A DNA stretch of 64,000 nt from Parascedosporium putredinis. Lineage: Eukaryota > Ascomycota > Sordariomycetes > Microascales > Microascaceae. Where the stretch lies: positions 868,001 to 932,000 of the forward strand of contig CASHTG010000005.1 in assembly GCA_949357655.1 (NCBI GenBank), in the 5' to 3' direction. The notes below the pieces were generated by a model. It worked only from the letters and a program-made list of their open reading frames with translations. It was not told the DNA's origin and ran no database searches. This document shows positions 23,741 through 36,708 of this stretch, piece after piece (the stretch's first letter is position 1; every line of letters starts with the position of its first letter). Position numbers and translations under genes: made by a program.

Positions 23741-23821
23741 CGACAAAGACATGATTCGAACATGTGCGGCCGAAGCCATGTGATTTCTAGTCACACCCAT
23801 TAACCACTCTGGCACTTTGCC
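23741..23821 (-). tRNA. tRNA-Ser (anticodon AGA)
   Basis: The minus strand folds as a class II tRNA of 81 nt with no intron. The acceptor stem is GGCAAAG/CTTTGTC with one G.U pair and G as discriminator. The D arm is followed by an anticodon stem TGTGA/TCACA whose loop CTAGAAA gives anticodon AGA (serine, UCU codons). There is a long variable arm (TGGCTTCGGCC) and a T arm ACATG-TTCGAAT-CATGT. T-rich runs directly downstream on this strand (A runs at 23720-23735 on plus) would stop RNA polymerase III. It stands between the 2OG oxygenase and YCII genes. Confidence 0.92.
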
Positions 23822-24496
23822 CTATTCGGCGAGTGAGTACAGCCGCTCTTATCCAGCCTTATTCGGGCTTGGAATCCGCTCTGCGGTGGAGGATCCCGCA
23901 GCGAGAACGATTGTGCTCCTAACTCGATCGGGAGGGTGGCATAAATCAATCAGAGGCCGAGATCAACGTGCGGGGCACCCGGAGTGGAGAAGCCAACCAA
24001 ATTTCTGGAACAGAACACCTTTCCTTTTGGAGAAGGCGGCCTTTGCATTAACACCAAGATGAGCTGTGCTTTTTGTCAGAAGTCTAACTCTGAAAAGTCA
24101 GCGTTTACAAGCTTAGACGTCTAGAGGCATGGGATATGACGAGAGGAGAGAGCCTCTGGATCAGTGTGTGGAGCGAGTCACTAGTTCTTCTACGATATAA
24201 GACATCTCGACCGTGACATCACATCTATTGATCCTCGTTGCCTCGTCCTAATGACGGAAATGCTATCATGCAGTCGTTTACTCATTCCATACATCTCCCA
24301 AGAGCAAGAGACAGGACCCAAAAATCCCATTCTCCTAGTTCCAGGGCTCTGTAGCTCTGCTTTCGTGTCCATATTGGCGCACGAAATATATAATCCTTAT
24401 CCCGGCGCACACTCTTACATGTTCCCGACGCAACCACCGCGGGCTGCGTCTCACTTCTTCCCGTTACCCGCTTAATCCTTTCCCTTTCCCCACCGT
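23822..24496. other. Intergenic region after tRNA-Ser
   Basis: About 0.7 kb upstream of the tRNA (in its direction) and downstream of the YCII gene. No gene is recognised. Confidence 0.45.
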
Positions 24497-24846
24497 CTAA
24501 AAGTCGTCGGCGCCCAAGATCTGGCGGACCTCCACGGCAGCTCCGTCCTTCAAAGGAGCCTTGCTGGCCCAGTCGAGGGCCTCCTGGAGGTCGTTGGTCT
24601 GGATGATCCAGTAGCCCGAAATAACGCTGTCGGTGGGAAAAGGACCCTGAGTGGTGGCCGGCTTGCCGCCAGCGAAGCTGACGCGGGCGCCCTGGGAAGA
24701 GGGATACAGAGCGTTACCGGAGAGGAGGATACCGGCATCGACGAGGCTCTTGTTGAAGGTCATCATGAGCGTCATGCGCTCCTGGGTGGGGGAGTGCCGG
24801 ACTCGGTGTCCTGGTTGGAGCGGACCTGGAGCATGAACTTGGGCAT
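24497..24846 (-). CDS. YCII-related (DGPF) domain protein
   Basis: This is a small protein of about 116 residues of the YCII/DGPF superfamily, a ferredoxin-like dimeric fold. It reads MPKFMLQVRSNQDTESG, then MTLMMTFNKSLVDAGILLSG and PSSQGARVSFAGG, with TTQGPFPTDSVISGYWII standing at the DGPF position and EVRQILGADDF at the end. The usual DGPF is QGPF here. The start at 24846 gives the canonical PKFM opening; a run of five G (24788-24792, C on the coding strand) needs one more base to connect the halves. Most family members have no known reaction. The gene is intronless and isolated. Confidence 0.85.
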
Positions 24847-26671
24847 GGTGGCGGTTGTATTGTTGAGGGAATGACTTTTTAAAAGTAATTCGTGAAGACT
24901 TGGTCAACAGGTCTTGGCTTTGTAGGGTTGGAGAAGGTGGAAAATTGTTGGTGCGGGAGATGGATGGAAATCTTAAGATCTCGCTTCTGGCGGGCAAGCT
25001 GTGAGGTTAAATACCCTCCAAGGAAACGGAAAAAACCATAGATGTACTGCAACCTATTGATATAGACATTCACCTATAAAATGGATGTATCAATGGGAAC
25101 GGACCCCGTGCAATGGTCCCAAGGGGTAACTAAAAATGGCCTTTTCTTGATCACATAAACACCAAGAGTTATCAATTTCTGACAGCGCCAACGTGTTACC
25201 CGAACATTATGCCGGACGCCATTGTGCGAGAGAAAAACAAATAATAGCCGTTTCGCCTGGATAGATTTTCACCAGACTTTAACGGAAGAGACGGGCTCCT
25301 CCTACATCTATTCTTAATGGATCTCATTATATAGCCCCGATCCACCCCTCCAGCCCACTCTGATATGTGGCCGGAGACACCCATCCTTCTCCCTCTCCCC
25401 TTTTACTGCGGGTGTGGATTCATGGGCTCATGCGGGGTAAAACCCCTCTCTGCCTTGGAAAGAATGACTTCCCGGGCTTCTCCAAGCGCCTTGGCTTGGG
25501 AGGAAGAGTATAGGCGGACATAGATGTCTCAAGCTGAAGCGATGAGCGTGGTGTATCACCCACGCCTTGGAGATGCATCTCCCATTCCCCCTCTGCTGTC
25601 GGGAGATGTTGTGTCTCTCCATCTCCCGGCATGTTTCTCTTTCCAGTGTTTTTTGCTCTATTTCGGGCCCTTTCCCCGTCTATTTTCGGTCTCTGTGCCA
25701 ATTCTCAAGCCTTTGGTTCGCCGGCTTTAGCCGAATGGTTACGCGTCACAATACTGACGTACGTCGCACTATGAGCCCTATAATATCCCTCTTCCAGTAT
25801 TGGCACATTGCCATGCGTAGATTAGGCGGCGGGGGTGCGGAAAAAACAAGAAGAAAAAGAAGACAGCTGTCAAACAAAGGAAGCGGACAAGAGGACGGCA
25901 AGACGAAACGGGAGCTCACTTGCGAGCGAGTCGCGCCCGCTGGGACATTTGATCGACCGAACTACAACTAATTCAGTCGGTTTCCAGTTTGGTCCAGTCT
26001 CCCCTCCACCATTGGCCCCGAGGTTTTGGGGTTTGTCCCCCAATCCTGAAACTTGGCATGCTGGCGGACCCCAAAAGACAATTATGTTACGCGTCGATCG
26101 GGGACCCTGGTTGCAGGTGAGCTTGTTATGATCTTCACGAATTCTTATAGAGAAGCCCAAGTAGTTAAATGCCCCTCTAATTCCTTACCCGTCGACCCGG
26201 GGACTGGCATATTGATATTGCTCGCCTTAACCTTAACAGCTTGTTGAATGAAACGACTCGTATGTAGTTGACGACCCATTGCCACGGAAACGGCACCGAT
26301 GGGGGAAATGCGGCGCCAGGATATAGCTCAAGAGGTGCCTCATTATTATCCTCCAGACAGGCGTGAGGGCCATGCGTACGTCTTGTAGACTAATGTGAGT
26401 GTAGATGTTCTAAGAACTGTGTTTGTGGTGAGTGAGAAAACTATTTTTACACATTCCCTCCAATACCGCACCAAGCTTCTATACCTTACCTTCCTCCCAA
26501 CACTTCCGCTGTCTTCTCTATAGATCTAGAGATGTATAGGTTCTACGCTGTTTCGCCGCACCCCTCCTAGGCCTCTCCTTCTTCAATCTATCCCATGAGT
26601 GTTTCTCATGAATCGCACCCTCTATAGGTTCGTCTAATGGAGATCCTAGGCCCAATTTCCCCTTCTAGGAA
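24847..26671. other. Intergenic region
   Basis: About 1.8 kb with no supportable gene. The part next to 24847 should be the YCII promoter, and the part next to 26671 the 3' end region of the MFS gene. Frames such as 25420-25701 and 25870-26160 (minus) have no recognisable content. Confidence 0.45.
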
Positions 26672-28876
26672 TTAACGAGGTTCTGTGATTCCCCCACCAC
26701 CCGACCCGTCCACTTTCTTCTCCTTGCCATTTTCTATATCTGAGGGCCCTGCACCGATCACGTCTTCGTCGTCACCCGCGTACGCGTACTTGCTCCACTC
26801 TCGAATTTTGGCGCCGTACCGGAAGAAAGCAAACGGGATAGCACAGCACGCGAGGCTGATGAAGGCAACGAGGGACGAAGCCCACTGATACCCCAGCCTG
26901 TCATACATCTGCACGGTAAACAAAATCACCCCGGCGCCCCAAAAGGCACGCAGGCACACTTTGGCCGCTAAGGCGCTGGCCGCTTGGTGCTGGTAGCAGT
27001 CGACGAGGTAGTTGTTGGTGGCGTTATACATGAAGATGAACCCGAACCCGATGGGGAGGCCGCCGAGGGCGGGGCCGGCCCAGGAAAGACGGGGGTACGA
27101 AGTCCAGGCGAATATGAATAGGCCTAAGGGCATGAGCCAGCAGCTTGCCATCATGGGGTAGAGGCGGGCTTCGGCGGGTGGACGGCCGCCGTACTTGCTC
27201 TTGCCGATGGAAACATAATGTTTGTTGACCAGCGGGGCGCAAAGACCGGAGGCTAGAACCTGCGGGACAACTAGAGTCAATAGGGAGCATGTGAGAAGAT
27301 CATGAGTATATGGAAAGGGAATAACGAACCCCAACTGCCAGCGGAATGAACATGAGACCAGTCTTCGATGCCGAGTACCCCTTGCCCTTTTGGTAGATGA
27401 TGGGGAAAGCGACGAAGAACATGTACAGCACTCCGTACAAGATAGACATGTAGAGGCTGAAGAGGAACACGATGAGCTCGGTAAAGAGCAGCTGGAAGGG
27501 GCGCACGAGGAAGATGGCCAAGCGCTCCCGTAGCGGCCGCATGTCGAGGTCGTGTTCGGTAACGTATGACTTACCCGTAGCCTTGCGCAGCTTACGCGCG
27601 CGGCGGGCGAGGATGGTGGGCGTGTAGGTCTCGGGTACCGTGAAGGTGATGAGGATCCACATTATGCCCGCGACGATGATCTGAATCCAATACAGCCATC
27701 GCCAGTTGGTTGCGTCGGCAAGGAAGCCGCCGATCAAGGGTCCGACTGTGTATTACCTCTTGTCCATTAGTTTGTGTTTTGCTTTTGGCCAGGAACAGCT
27801 AAGCTCGGCGATCTTGATATAGTCTCTCCAAGGCAAGAGCGGGTCTCCACTTACACGCTGGGCCCATAAACGGAGCCGCTGAAAACGCGGACATGGGAAC
27901 GCCTCGCTCCTCGTTGCGCCACATGTCCGCTAGAGTGCCTCCCACCAACGTCATCGGAGCGGAGAACATGACTCCGCCAATGAAGCGACAGATGAGCAGG
28001 GTTTCGATGTTTTGAGCTACCGCACAAGGAATGATAAAGATGACTGCTAGAAAGAGGGTGGATGCGCTGTTGGGATGAGTGTTAGCCTCCACATTGTACT
28101 ATCGTGAGACTCAATAGTGAAGGCTTGGGGATGGGGATCGAAGCGTACTAGATGATTCGTCGGCCGTAAATTTCAGATAGCGGGGCAAACGCCATTGGGC
28201 CTTGGGTTTCACCTTGTTAGTTCCCTGTACGAAAGGCACGATGTATGTATATAATTTCGTTTCACCTACCTACACCCAGGCCAACGACAAACAACGACAT
28301 TGTGGCCAAGGCCAAACCTTCACTCACGTCGAACTCCTCCATGACTCCCGTCATATCGGCCGAGACGTTGCTCGAAGCAAACGTCACCACGAAGCACGTC
28401 ACAGCAACCACCATGGTGCAGTACCACTTGCGCGCCTTGGACCAGTTCTTGGGATTCTCCGGGTCCCCGGCGTAAACGTCGTCAGCTGATAATGCTGCTC
28501 GTCGCCTCCCCTCGGCGGGCGGGATAACGGGTCCTTCGATAGCGCCGGCTTCCGTCTCGGTGCGGTACTCGGTCATGTCGGCGTTGTTGCTGAGGGTGCG
28601 GTAGGGCAGGTTGATATCGAGGTCCGGGTCGACGCTCTCCCGTCTCGATCCGGAGGCTGACTTGGCCCGGCTGCGGGACGAGCTAAAGGAGTGGGACCGG
28701 CGATGTGGCCCGTTGTCGTGCCCAGTGGGCGCAGCGGTGACGGGGGCATATTGTGGCTTTTCGAGACCTGTGGAGTCGGAGTCCCGGTCGCTTCGCCGGT
28801 CCATGTCCGGAGCTGCCCCGAGGGTGCGGTCGCTGGCGGCGCGCTCGGCGCTGAGACGGGTCGAAGGAAACGCCAT
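26672..28876 (-). CDS. MFS transporter, DHA1-like (drug/polyamine exporter type)
   Basis: This is a 624-residue, 12-helix major facilitator of the drug:H+ antiporter-1 kind found in fungal multidrug and polyamine export. The N-terminal 150 residues are cytoplasmic and Ser/Arg-rich, then NPKNWSKARKWYCTMVVAV leads into helix 1. The second helix has GPMAFAPLSEIYGRR, the usual loop 2-3 signature, and ICRFIGGVMFSAPMTLVGG lies in helix 4. Later come PLIGGFLADATNWRWLYWI and PETYTPTILARRARKLR. Exons on plus coordinates are 26672-27259, 27330-27745, 27855-28066, 28149-28200 and 28270-28876; their lengths sum to 625 codons with no frame break. The last donor is GTTCGT. The C-terminal tail is acidic/Gly-rich. 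Substrate unknown. Confidence 0.9.
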
Positions 28877-30586
28877 GGTGTACCGCAAGAGTTGGGGTTG
28901 TGCGAGTATTTCTGGTACGAAGGACTTCTTACATCGAATACATCGGTGCTTACGGGCTTTGGGAAGCCGGGTGATATATACTACAATTCCCAAATCATTT
29001 CATGGGGGATTTTAAACGTTGGCCTGATTCCCTAGCCATTCAACTTCCGGGAATGGTCCAAGCCTTTGCAGGGGAGCTGGTTCGGGTGGTCGGGAGGAAG
29101 GGGTGGCGACACGGCGTCCACTCCTGTACACGAAACGATAAATCAATCTCGGCGACATCTCGAGTGGACATTCCTTGTTCGCCAGGTACCTAGACAGCAC
29201 CCGTGCTCGCCTTACGAGATGCCGAATAGCGACGGCGGAGAGGAGCCCCGCGGTCCTCGGAGATGCTCTTCGCGGAAGGGCAATATTGGCGCTGGTTGGT
29301 TGAGAGTTATCGCCCATAAGATGACGTTTCTCGGGCTGTCAGCTTTTCACTTCTTCTTGTTTGCCCACTCCGGTGTTGCACGGGGTTCCGCGGGCCAGGG
29401 AAATGTGCACGGATCTTTAAAAAACAAACGCGTGTTATCCCGGGTTCATCATGTTATCGACGGCCGCAATTCCTCTCCTGACCTCGTTTCCTGCCTTCTA
29501 GAGGTTCATTTTGCCTTATGTTCTCTGATATTAAGCGCGGCCCATATTGCGATCCATTTTACGTTTTAAAAGTTGCATTCAACCTGAGGAACAGAACGAG
29601 GGAGGGCACACGATCCCGGCATCTAGGTCTACACACACACACACACACATACATATTCCCAGCGTACGTCCACACCAGATTCGCGCACGGGAGGCGAATT
29701 GCGTACCAGCTTCCTGGTATTCGCATGCCGTGTCACCACCATCCACACATCGTGGGAAGCTCCCGCGGCGACCATTACGGAAGTGAGACGACTTGCTTAG
29801 CGTACGAGGTGGTGTGTAGCCCCCACCACAGGTGTACCGGCAAGCAAGCTGCGGCTCACACCGTCTGGATATTGTGGTTGCTTACCGAACGACGAACCAC
29901 AGGTTGAGGTTGAAATAGAAAAAGAAAAGTGGCTCTTCTCCAAGTTTAATTCTCCATGATCCACTTTTGAAAGACAAACTGCAACGAAAACCAGAGAGTG
30001 TGTTGAGAGAGTACTGCGCCGTCCGTTGTCGCTCCGGAGGTCCGGGGATAATTCGGGATTCGGACCACAGCCCGCATTTTTGGAGGGTCGGGGTCTAGCC
30101 GAGCCCGCTGTAATAGTTGCATTGCTCGATGCAGTCGAAGTCTCCTCTCCTAGCAACGGGGTCTTGGACAATAATTGTTGGTGATTGAGACCAGAATGGA
30201 ATCCAGAAGTGATCAGGTAAGGGGGCCGTAGTAGGCCTGAAGCTCAACCCCTGTAATGAGAGTTTGGGAGACTGAGCGCGACTCGGATTATTTCTCGCAG
30301 CTCTCAACCCTCCTTCCGCTCGAATCTCCAACTGGCTGGAGCAGACAGTCGCGATAGTGGAAGCTTTGCTTCTCACTCTATATTATCTCACCCGCTATAT
30401 CTTTACTGACATATATGACATAGGTAGGGCTGAATAGATTGGTGAATCCTCCTAACACTGAGTTTCTGTAGTCCCGAATCGAGGAGGTTTGATATCCACC
30501 TGGGCACTATCTTCTTTCAGTAATTGCGTAGCTGTAATAACCGAACGAAAAGGTCGAAAATTGGGATCGTATCTTATACAGCTGAC
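28877..30586. other. Intergenic region with AC dinucleotide tract
   Basis: About 1.7 kb between the MFS promoter side and the 3' end of the ankyrin gene. An (AC)n tract of about 19 bases lies at 29631-29649, and a CTCCGGAG palindrome near 30033. No gene is recognised. Confidence 0.45.
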
Positions 30587-33505
30587 CTATAAAGTAGGCC
30601 CTGATTCGCTATCGTCCGTTTCCCACCCGCTTTCCGAGGCATCGCTAGACGTGTCCTCCTGATCAATGCAGTTATGATCCATGTCAGATCCATCGCTTTC
30701 GCTATCGCTACTAAGTTGATCTTCGTACTCAGAGTCCCAGCTCAAACTGGAGCATACTTCAGACTCCCAGTCATGCTCTTCATAATCACCCATCTCACAT
30801 TCATCTTCATCTTCAGAAGTTGAAACCCAGTCGCTCGAGTCATCCATCTCCTGCCCCAGCGAATGGCGAGCACAACGGCATTTTCGGCTGTTAAAGTAGG
30901 GGCACAGGTGCTCATTACCTTCCCACAGTGCCTCAAAATCCGCTCTTCGATACCGTTTGGTGTACCGCGCTCGCCTACAGTATGCACCACCGAATTCGGA
31001 GATGTCGTAGCCACACATTGTTAGAGCATAGTCCCAAAGGTCTCCGCGCAAACTCCCATCATCGTCCCATAAACCGGAGTCTCCGTGTTTGGGATGATAT
31101 GCTTTGTGAGAAACCGAATGCCCCAAATAGTCTATCCCGTGAATATCTGCGCCGTGTTGAATCAAAGTGATGATCCCGTTGGCTAGCGATCGAACTCGGC
31201 TCGCTCCAATCCAACGTGGGTTGCTCGTAAATTCGCCAAGGTGCACATTGCCGTTGAAGCAATTTTGTAGAGGTGTGCGACCGTCCTCATCGCTATCGTG
31301 AATGTCGAAACCTCGGTCGAGAAGGACTTGAATTCCTTCCTCGCTCCAACACCCATGTCTACAATGCTGTAACATAAGATTATGTTCCTTCGAACTATTA
31401 ATATTCATGGAGCCATCACCGTGGTCTATTACAACCCTCATCACCTCCTAAACTGATTTTAGCCAAAGTGCCCCTGCCCCACTTTATTTCACGACTTACA
31501 ACAATTCCACTCCGCATAAAGAGTTCCAAAGTTGTCATGGGCTTAACGCTACCTGTCCGATGAACCACTTTCATGGAAGATTCGCAGCCGGCGTCCAGGA
31601 TAAGTTTATAACAAGATAGGCTTGCCTTAAACATCACTATGCTTCCATTTCCTCTGTCGTGAGTTCGGCAGTTATGGAGTGGCCAAAGGGCATTAGTTAA
31701 GAAGCTAGTGAAGGTTTTAGGTTAATACATATTTTATCAGTAGGAACTGGAGAAGTGAGCTCATGCTTCTTATTGTGCCTCCATACCCTTCATAGTTAGT
31801 AGCAACGTAGTTGACGTCTACGCCGGATTCTATCAGGAATTGACACATAGTAGGTTGATTCATAGAATACTTTTGGCTTTAGTTATATATAATTCTAGTC
31901 GGATAGCTTGCAAATAGGGCCTGCTACTCACAAAGAGGAGTGTGTTCCCGCACTCGTCCATGTCCCTGAGCGACGCTTTCCCGCTCTGTAGAAGCTGTCG
32001 AAGCTCCGACAGGCGACCTTCGCTAACGATCCGAAAAACGGGAGAACCGTCTGGGATGATATTATACATGGAAATTCGGGGTATAGCTGAGAATACACCG
32101 TTCACCCCGTAATTGTGAGTGGCAGAGACCTTTAGTGCTTTCTGTACCTGATGTCTGGACGTGGGTAAGAAGGATATAGATGTTGTAATCCCACTGGACT
32201 GAAAATCCGGAAATCCTTGCCCGGACGAGAATTCTTTCCGAGTTATCAACAAGTGGCCGATTCCAAAGTCGAATATCCAAATCCTCCAATGACTCGAACA
32301 GTGTGACCCGAGTGACTCTTCACTACGTTAGTTTGGTATACATGAACCTTGGTTGCATGATGTGAAGGAACGAGAAGGTGTTTTGACTCGGACTCACCGA
32401 CTTCATTTAAAATAATCTTTTGTGTTGATAAGAACATGCTGTAGACTGATCTTAAGGTCGAGCGGAGCTGATTCTTGCATGTGAGGCGATCTTTGTTACA
32501 CATATACTGACTGGCTTGATCCAACCCCATGGCATAATCCAAGAACCTGTCCGAACACATAATTCCAAAAATCGACAACAATCTCTCAAGCATTGCATCA
32601 CCTCCACCTATAGGAGCTCTGTCTTGGCTATCAGTGGCGAGGTTGCATAGCCTGACTAGATCTTCTTCAAGCAAAGTGTACATAGACTTCTCGGCTCGGC
32701 TTCGTTTTTCATTCTGGGAACAATGATTCGCATCGGCAGTCTCTGTTTTCGCTCCAGCTGACCCAGCTGATAGGCCCATGGCAAGGCGGAGGATCTGGTG
32801 GACCATATCGCGCGTCTCGTCGTTCGTAGTTAGTCTTGCCGCGGTGAGAGTTGTTATCGTCTGTTGAACAGTATCGACGCCATTTCCAATGCGAGAGACC
32901 TCAGTTAGGAGTTCTCCGATGGTTGCTTTCTGATTTATTAAAGCCGCTAGACTCTCGGCCCCATCTGTTCGCTGCGCAAGGACTGCCTGCTTTATTTCGT
33001 TGAGTTGGTCTGGCATGGCGAAAACGGCATCACTAACCAATGGCTTCTGTAAGCACGCAATTCAATACTTGTAGGGCCTGCAGACGACATACCTCGACAT
33101 CACATTGAGTTGCAGATTAATCGCCGCTACGTGACCTGAAGTTACCGCGCACATTGTAGCAAGAGCCTTCTCGCTGAAGACCATCCTCACCTTCTTCCAG
33201 TATTTCCCGCGCCGACGCTCAGAGTCGCTCAGGGAGATCCTGTCAATCTTGGAGGCGAATCCCTCGAGATCTTCGACACACATGAGAAGGCGTCGCTCGA
33301 GGACCGCTTTGCCGTCTTGACCCAACGCGCGACGTCTTGCTAAATCTTCCAGTATCGGAACCAGCCCCCAGACGCTATCCGAGGCACGCTTGACATTTTC
33401 TGGGCCGTCCTTGATACCAGAGAGTATGGCGTGGAGGGCTCTTGCTGCGTGGATGCCCACGCCAAGGAATGCGACGGCGCTCGCTCCGAGACTGACTGGA
33501 TCCAT
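30587..33505 (-). CDS. PigL_N-type N-terminal domain protein with ankyrin-like repeats
   Basis: The N-terminus (MDPVSLGASAVAFLGVGIHA) is the fungal N-terminal module (PigL_N-like) that heads many STAND/ankyrin proteins. A helical middle follows (ILRLAMGLSAGSAG, MLERLLSIFGIMCSDRFLDY), then degenerate ankyrin units: GRLSELRQLLQSGKASLRD, CGNTLLF, MCQFLIESGVDVNYV, YKLILDAGCESSMKV, QVLLDRGFDIHDSDEDG and TLIQHGADIHGID. The end is long, acidic and rich in Ser/Trp/Glu, then SGPTL. Introns are likely at 31932-31860 (donor GTGAGT) and between GIV and EVMRVVIDHG near 31500-31440; the first junction (33093 to about 33046) does not fit in phase and is uncertain. Unlike its neighbours the gene shows no clear homopolymer breaks. 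Such proteins often act in non-self recognition, which is an inference here. Confidence 0.75.
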
Positions 33506-34785
33506 CTCGGGAGGTTCAAACGCGAGTGGGGTTCTTGGACTAGCTCGCTAGCTGGGTAAGTGAGAGGAGGGAAAATGAAGATATTCCCCGCCCCTCAGGT
33601 TTTTAAATCAAGGGCACAGCCAAAAATGGGGCTTCTTGAGGCTGGAACGGGGCTTCTGATTGTCGAGCGTGTTGGTTACACAGCATCAGAGATGCATGCC
33701 GGCTATAGCGAGCGAATCAATCACCGAGTAGGTTTAGGCTTCCATTGTGTGTATGGCCGTTACCAACCAAGGGCTCAAGGTAGCATGAACTTACTTGGCA
33801 CTCTCCTTCTAATTTCGACGCTCTGGGGACCTACATAGTAACGATGATAGCCTGGTGGCGTAAGATATTGTCCTTCTTACTGAAGCGTGGTGATGACATA
33901 ATGTCGATGAGGGCGTGAGAACGCTATCTACATTCCATGGATGTATCAAATGGAGGTCGTACTACCAAGCCAACATCGAGTCTTTGGGCCGCAGTACATC
34001 GATACCCGACACCCTAACCGCTAGCCTAGCCATAGCCCATCGCCATACAATTCAGGAAAGTCAGGCGGATTCGTATTTTGGTTCTGCCAATCATAAGCGA
34101 GAATATTGCGTCACATTTTCCTTCAGTTCGTGCACCATTTATTGATGTTGTTCAATCAGCAACCTGGAGATGGAACCCACAGACACTCCGTCACTTGTCA
34201 ATATAAGATGTTAGGGAAGGGCGGGCCTATCAATGGTGCACAACGTGGCGGTGCACACTATGAGGCAGACTCGATCGTATAGTACTGGTAGGAGTCAGAA
34301 TCGAATTGCTTCGGTTGGTTAAGAATGTCCACTGGTTAGTATGGTTGTGATTCTGACTGGCGAGGCATTCCCATCGTTTGAGAAGTAGGAACACTTTAGC
34401 TAGTAGGGGTATGATAGAAGGCGGAATGAATCAGATCAGTCTGACGCTTGTATAGATGTAGATGTAGATGAAACCAAGGACAGAAAAATGAGCTGCTGCT
34501 GTGTGCTGTCTCCATTAGTTACTCCTTTTTCTAGGGAGCGACTTGGAACGCCCTTGGCTAGTATGGGAACCAGAGTCGCCACGGAGCTTCTTTCTAGGCT
34601 ATTTCAGACTATCGCAACTATCCGCTCTTGTGATCGACTGTAGATATCAACCCAAGTGGACTGGACTCCGGGTCGTAGTGACTCCCCCTGCGCAATAGCA
34701 CCTATCCTCTCATACACGTTCGGTGCCCTTACGAATCTCAATACCAACGAAATCAAGTATTGCATCACGCCTTCTTGGATCTGAC
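33506..34785. other. Intergenic region
   Basis: About 1.3 kb between two minus-strand genes. It includes the promoter of the ankyrin gene and the 3' side of the HET gene. A perfect 10-base inverted repeat (34293-34302 / 34349-34358) was judged chance-level. No gene is recognised. Confidence 0.45.
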
Positions 34786-36708
34786 TCATTCGAAGACACA
34801 GAACTTGAGCACCGTCCGCGACATGGCCATGCCCAGCATGGCACAGGAGTAATCGGCCATCATTTCTACTCGTATCCCAGTGACTGCAACATGATATAGG
34901 TCGGTAGCTTTCCCGCTTCTATGTTGCACTTCCCTCTGCAACGTCCCCTTAACCACCAATCCGCGTGCCTCGATGGTACTAGTCTTGACGCGCCCATATT
35001 CGTCTGGTCCATCGGGGACAACTTCGCACTTGCTGATTTGCGTAAAATGCTGAGATGGTAGTTGCTCCTCCTTCTCAAAGTCCTGCTCAGGATCCGCAAC
35101 AAGAATCTCATCCCAATACGAGATAGGAGAGCTCACGCTCGCCCAGGACCAGGTCGGGGCCATCAAGGGTGCTGGCCGCGGCTCCTTCTGAGGAACGCGG
35201 ACAACCCACAACAAGTCGTCGTTGATAGAGTTGTCCCACACTCCGGCCAAGTACCGCGACTTTCGTCTCTGCGCCATGTGCCTAGCTAAGCCGCCAATAG
35301 CTGGCAGCCGGTCATCGGATTTGGTGATGTGGAGATTCATGTACGAGCAAACCATGGTGCGCCAAAATCGAGCGATGTAATACTCTGCAAAGACGTGCCA
35401 CTCCATCCCTAGAACGGTGCTCTCGAGGCTTTCCGAGAGCAATAATTTCACCCCATCTGCGGGCAGCTCTCGGAGGAGCCGAGGTACATGATTCCTCCGC
35501 ACTCGCACTGCATGGCCGACCGACACTCCCAGAACATTTCATATTGGCCAAAGTGTAGAACACGAGCCGATAGTAATCGCTCCTGAAACACCCAGGCTCT
35601 GGTTAGAAGGGGGTGATGTGCGACGGGCTGACTTGCGCCAGGCCTCGCGTCACCGAGTCTTGCGTCGAGGTGGTGGTTGACCTTTGGTGAAAGAAGATTC
35701 GATATGGCTCCATGCGTGGGAAACTCCCGTCACCTCATAGTCAAAGCGGGTAGTGAATAAGCCCCCGTTGCCGTTTCGGGCGTGGGTGGCCGCCAAGGTA
35801 AGATGGGAGTAACTATAAACGGAAGCCATTTTCGCCGCCTCTCTTTTCCAATCATCGACATCTCCCTGGATGATACACAGGAATCTATCCAAAGATAGGC
35901 GATGCCCAGTTTCCTCGTCAGCAAAACAGCGTCCCGAAACGTGGGCGATAAAGCCTTCATCGGGATTTCCGATTTCCATTGGGAAATGCTCGACTGGGTG
36001 GTTCGGATGATGGTTGAATCACCCCAACAGTGGCTCAGAGTTATGTACTTGGCCCTTCTACCATTCCCTTCCTCGAGCCTTATGATTCCATCCAATAGGC
36101 CGACGTCGATGATCCTTGTTGGCAATATTGGGTCTTCTGCCGGCCCGCAGTGAGTCTCATCGGCATGATCCCCTAGGCAATCTTGTATCCAATCCTGAAT
36201 CTTGGCAACCGCAAGATCAGAACCTGTATCGGCCACCGTTCGGTCATATACTGGCATCGGTGCCCATGAAGGCGGTATCGGACAACCGTCCTCTAGAATG
36301 CCATAAAGTTAATATATTTGTTGGCAGGGAACCTAAGATGGACTTCACTTAGAACCGTCTGGGCATACCTGTAACAAATATTTGAATGTCAAAAAGACTT
36401 CCGTTCTTGAGTGTAACAGTTATCTCCTTGTCAATGTCATCATCATCTCCGGGTGTATATTGGTAGTAAAACAAAAAGTTGCAATGATCGATTTGTGCCT
36501 CATCGATGCCATGGAAGCGAAAGCATCCACGACAACCCCGGACTAGGATATCACACACGTAACACTGCTGTCCACTTTCCTCAAGTTTTCTCCATGCGAC
36601 CACGGGCAGATGGTGTGGAGTAGTGCGTCGTGGTACGCCGGTCGCCTCCCCTTTTGACGTCCGCAACGGACAAGGTCCCGCAAAGACTCTACAAACCTCG
36701 CAACTCAT
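34786..36708 (-). CDS. HET-domain protein (heterokaryon incompatibility)
   Basis: This protein contains the fungal HET domain, which in characterised cases triggers cell death when unlike nuclei meet. The conserved segments appear in order: YITLSHCWG, then ALSPTFRDAVLLTRKLGIAY with LWIDS, CIIQGDVDDWKREAAKMASVY and SYSHLTLAATHARNGNGGLF. Downstream RAWVFQERLLSARVLHFG and FWECRS are the typical post-HET block. The N-terminus has paired cysteines (CEVCRVF, CYVCDIL, CRGC), perhaps a metal-binding head. One intron is at 36293-36368. Breaks occur at 35880-35881 (GG), near 35650-35670 and at 35451-35454 (CCCC); the frames join if one base is restored at each. It sits next to the ankyrin protein in the same orientation. 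Confidence 0.9.

Noticed and set aside
34293..34358. 10-base perfect inverted repeat with tRNA-like words inside (TTCGATT, GGTTAGTATGG)
   Set aside because: No acceptor stem plus T-arm combination folds as a tRNA, and an inverted repeat this size is expected by chance in 64 kb.
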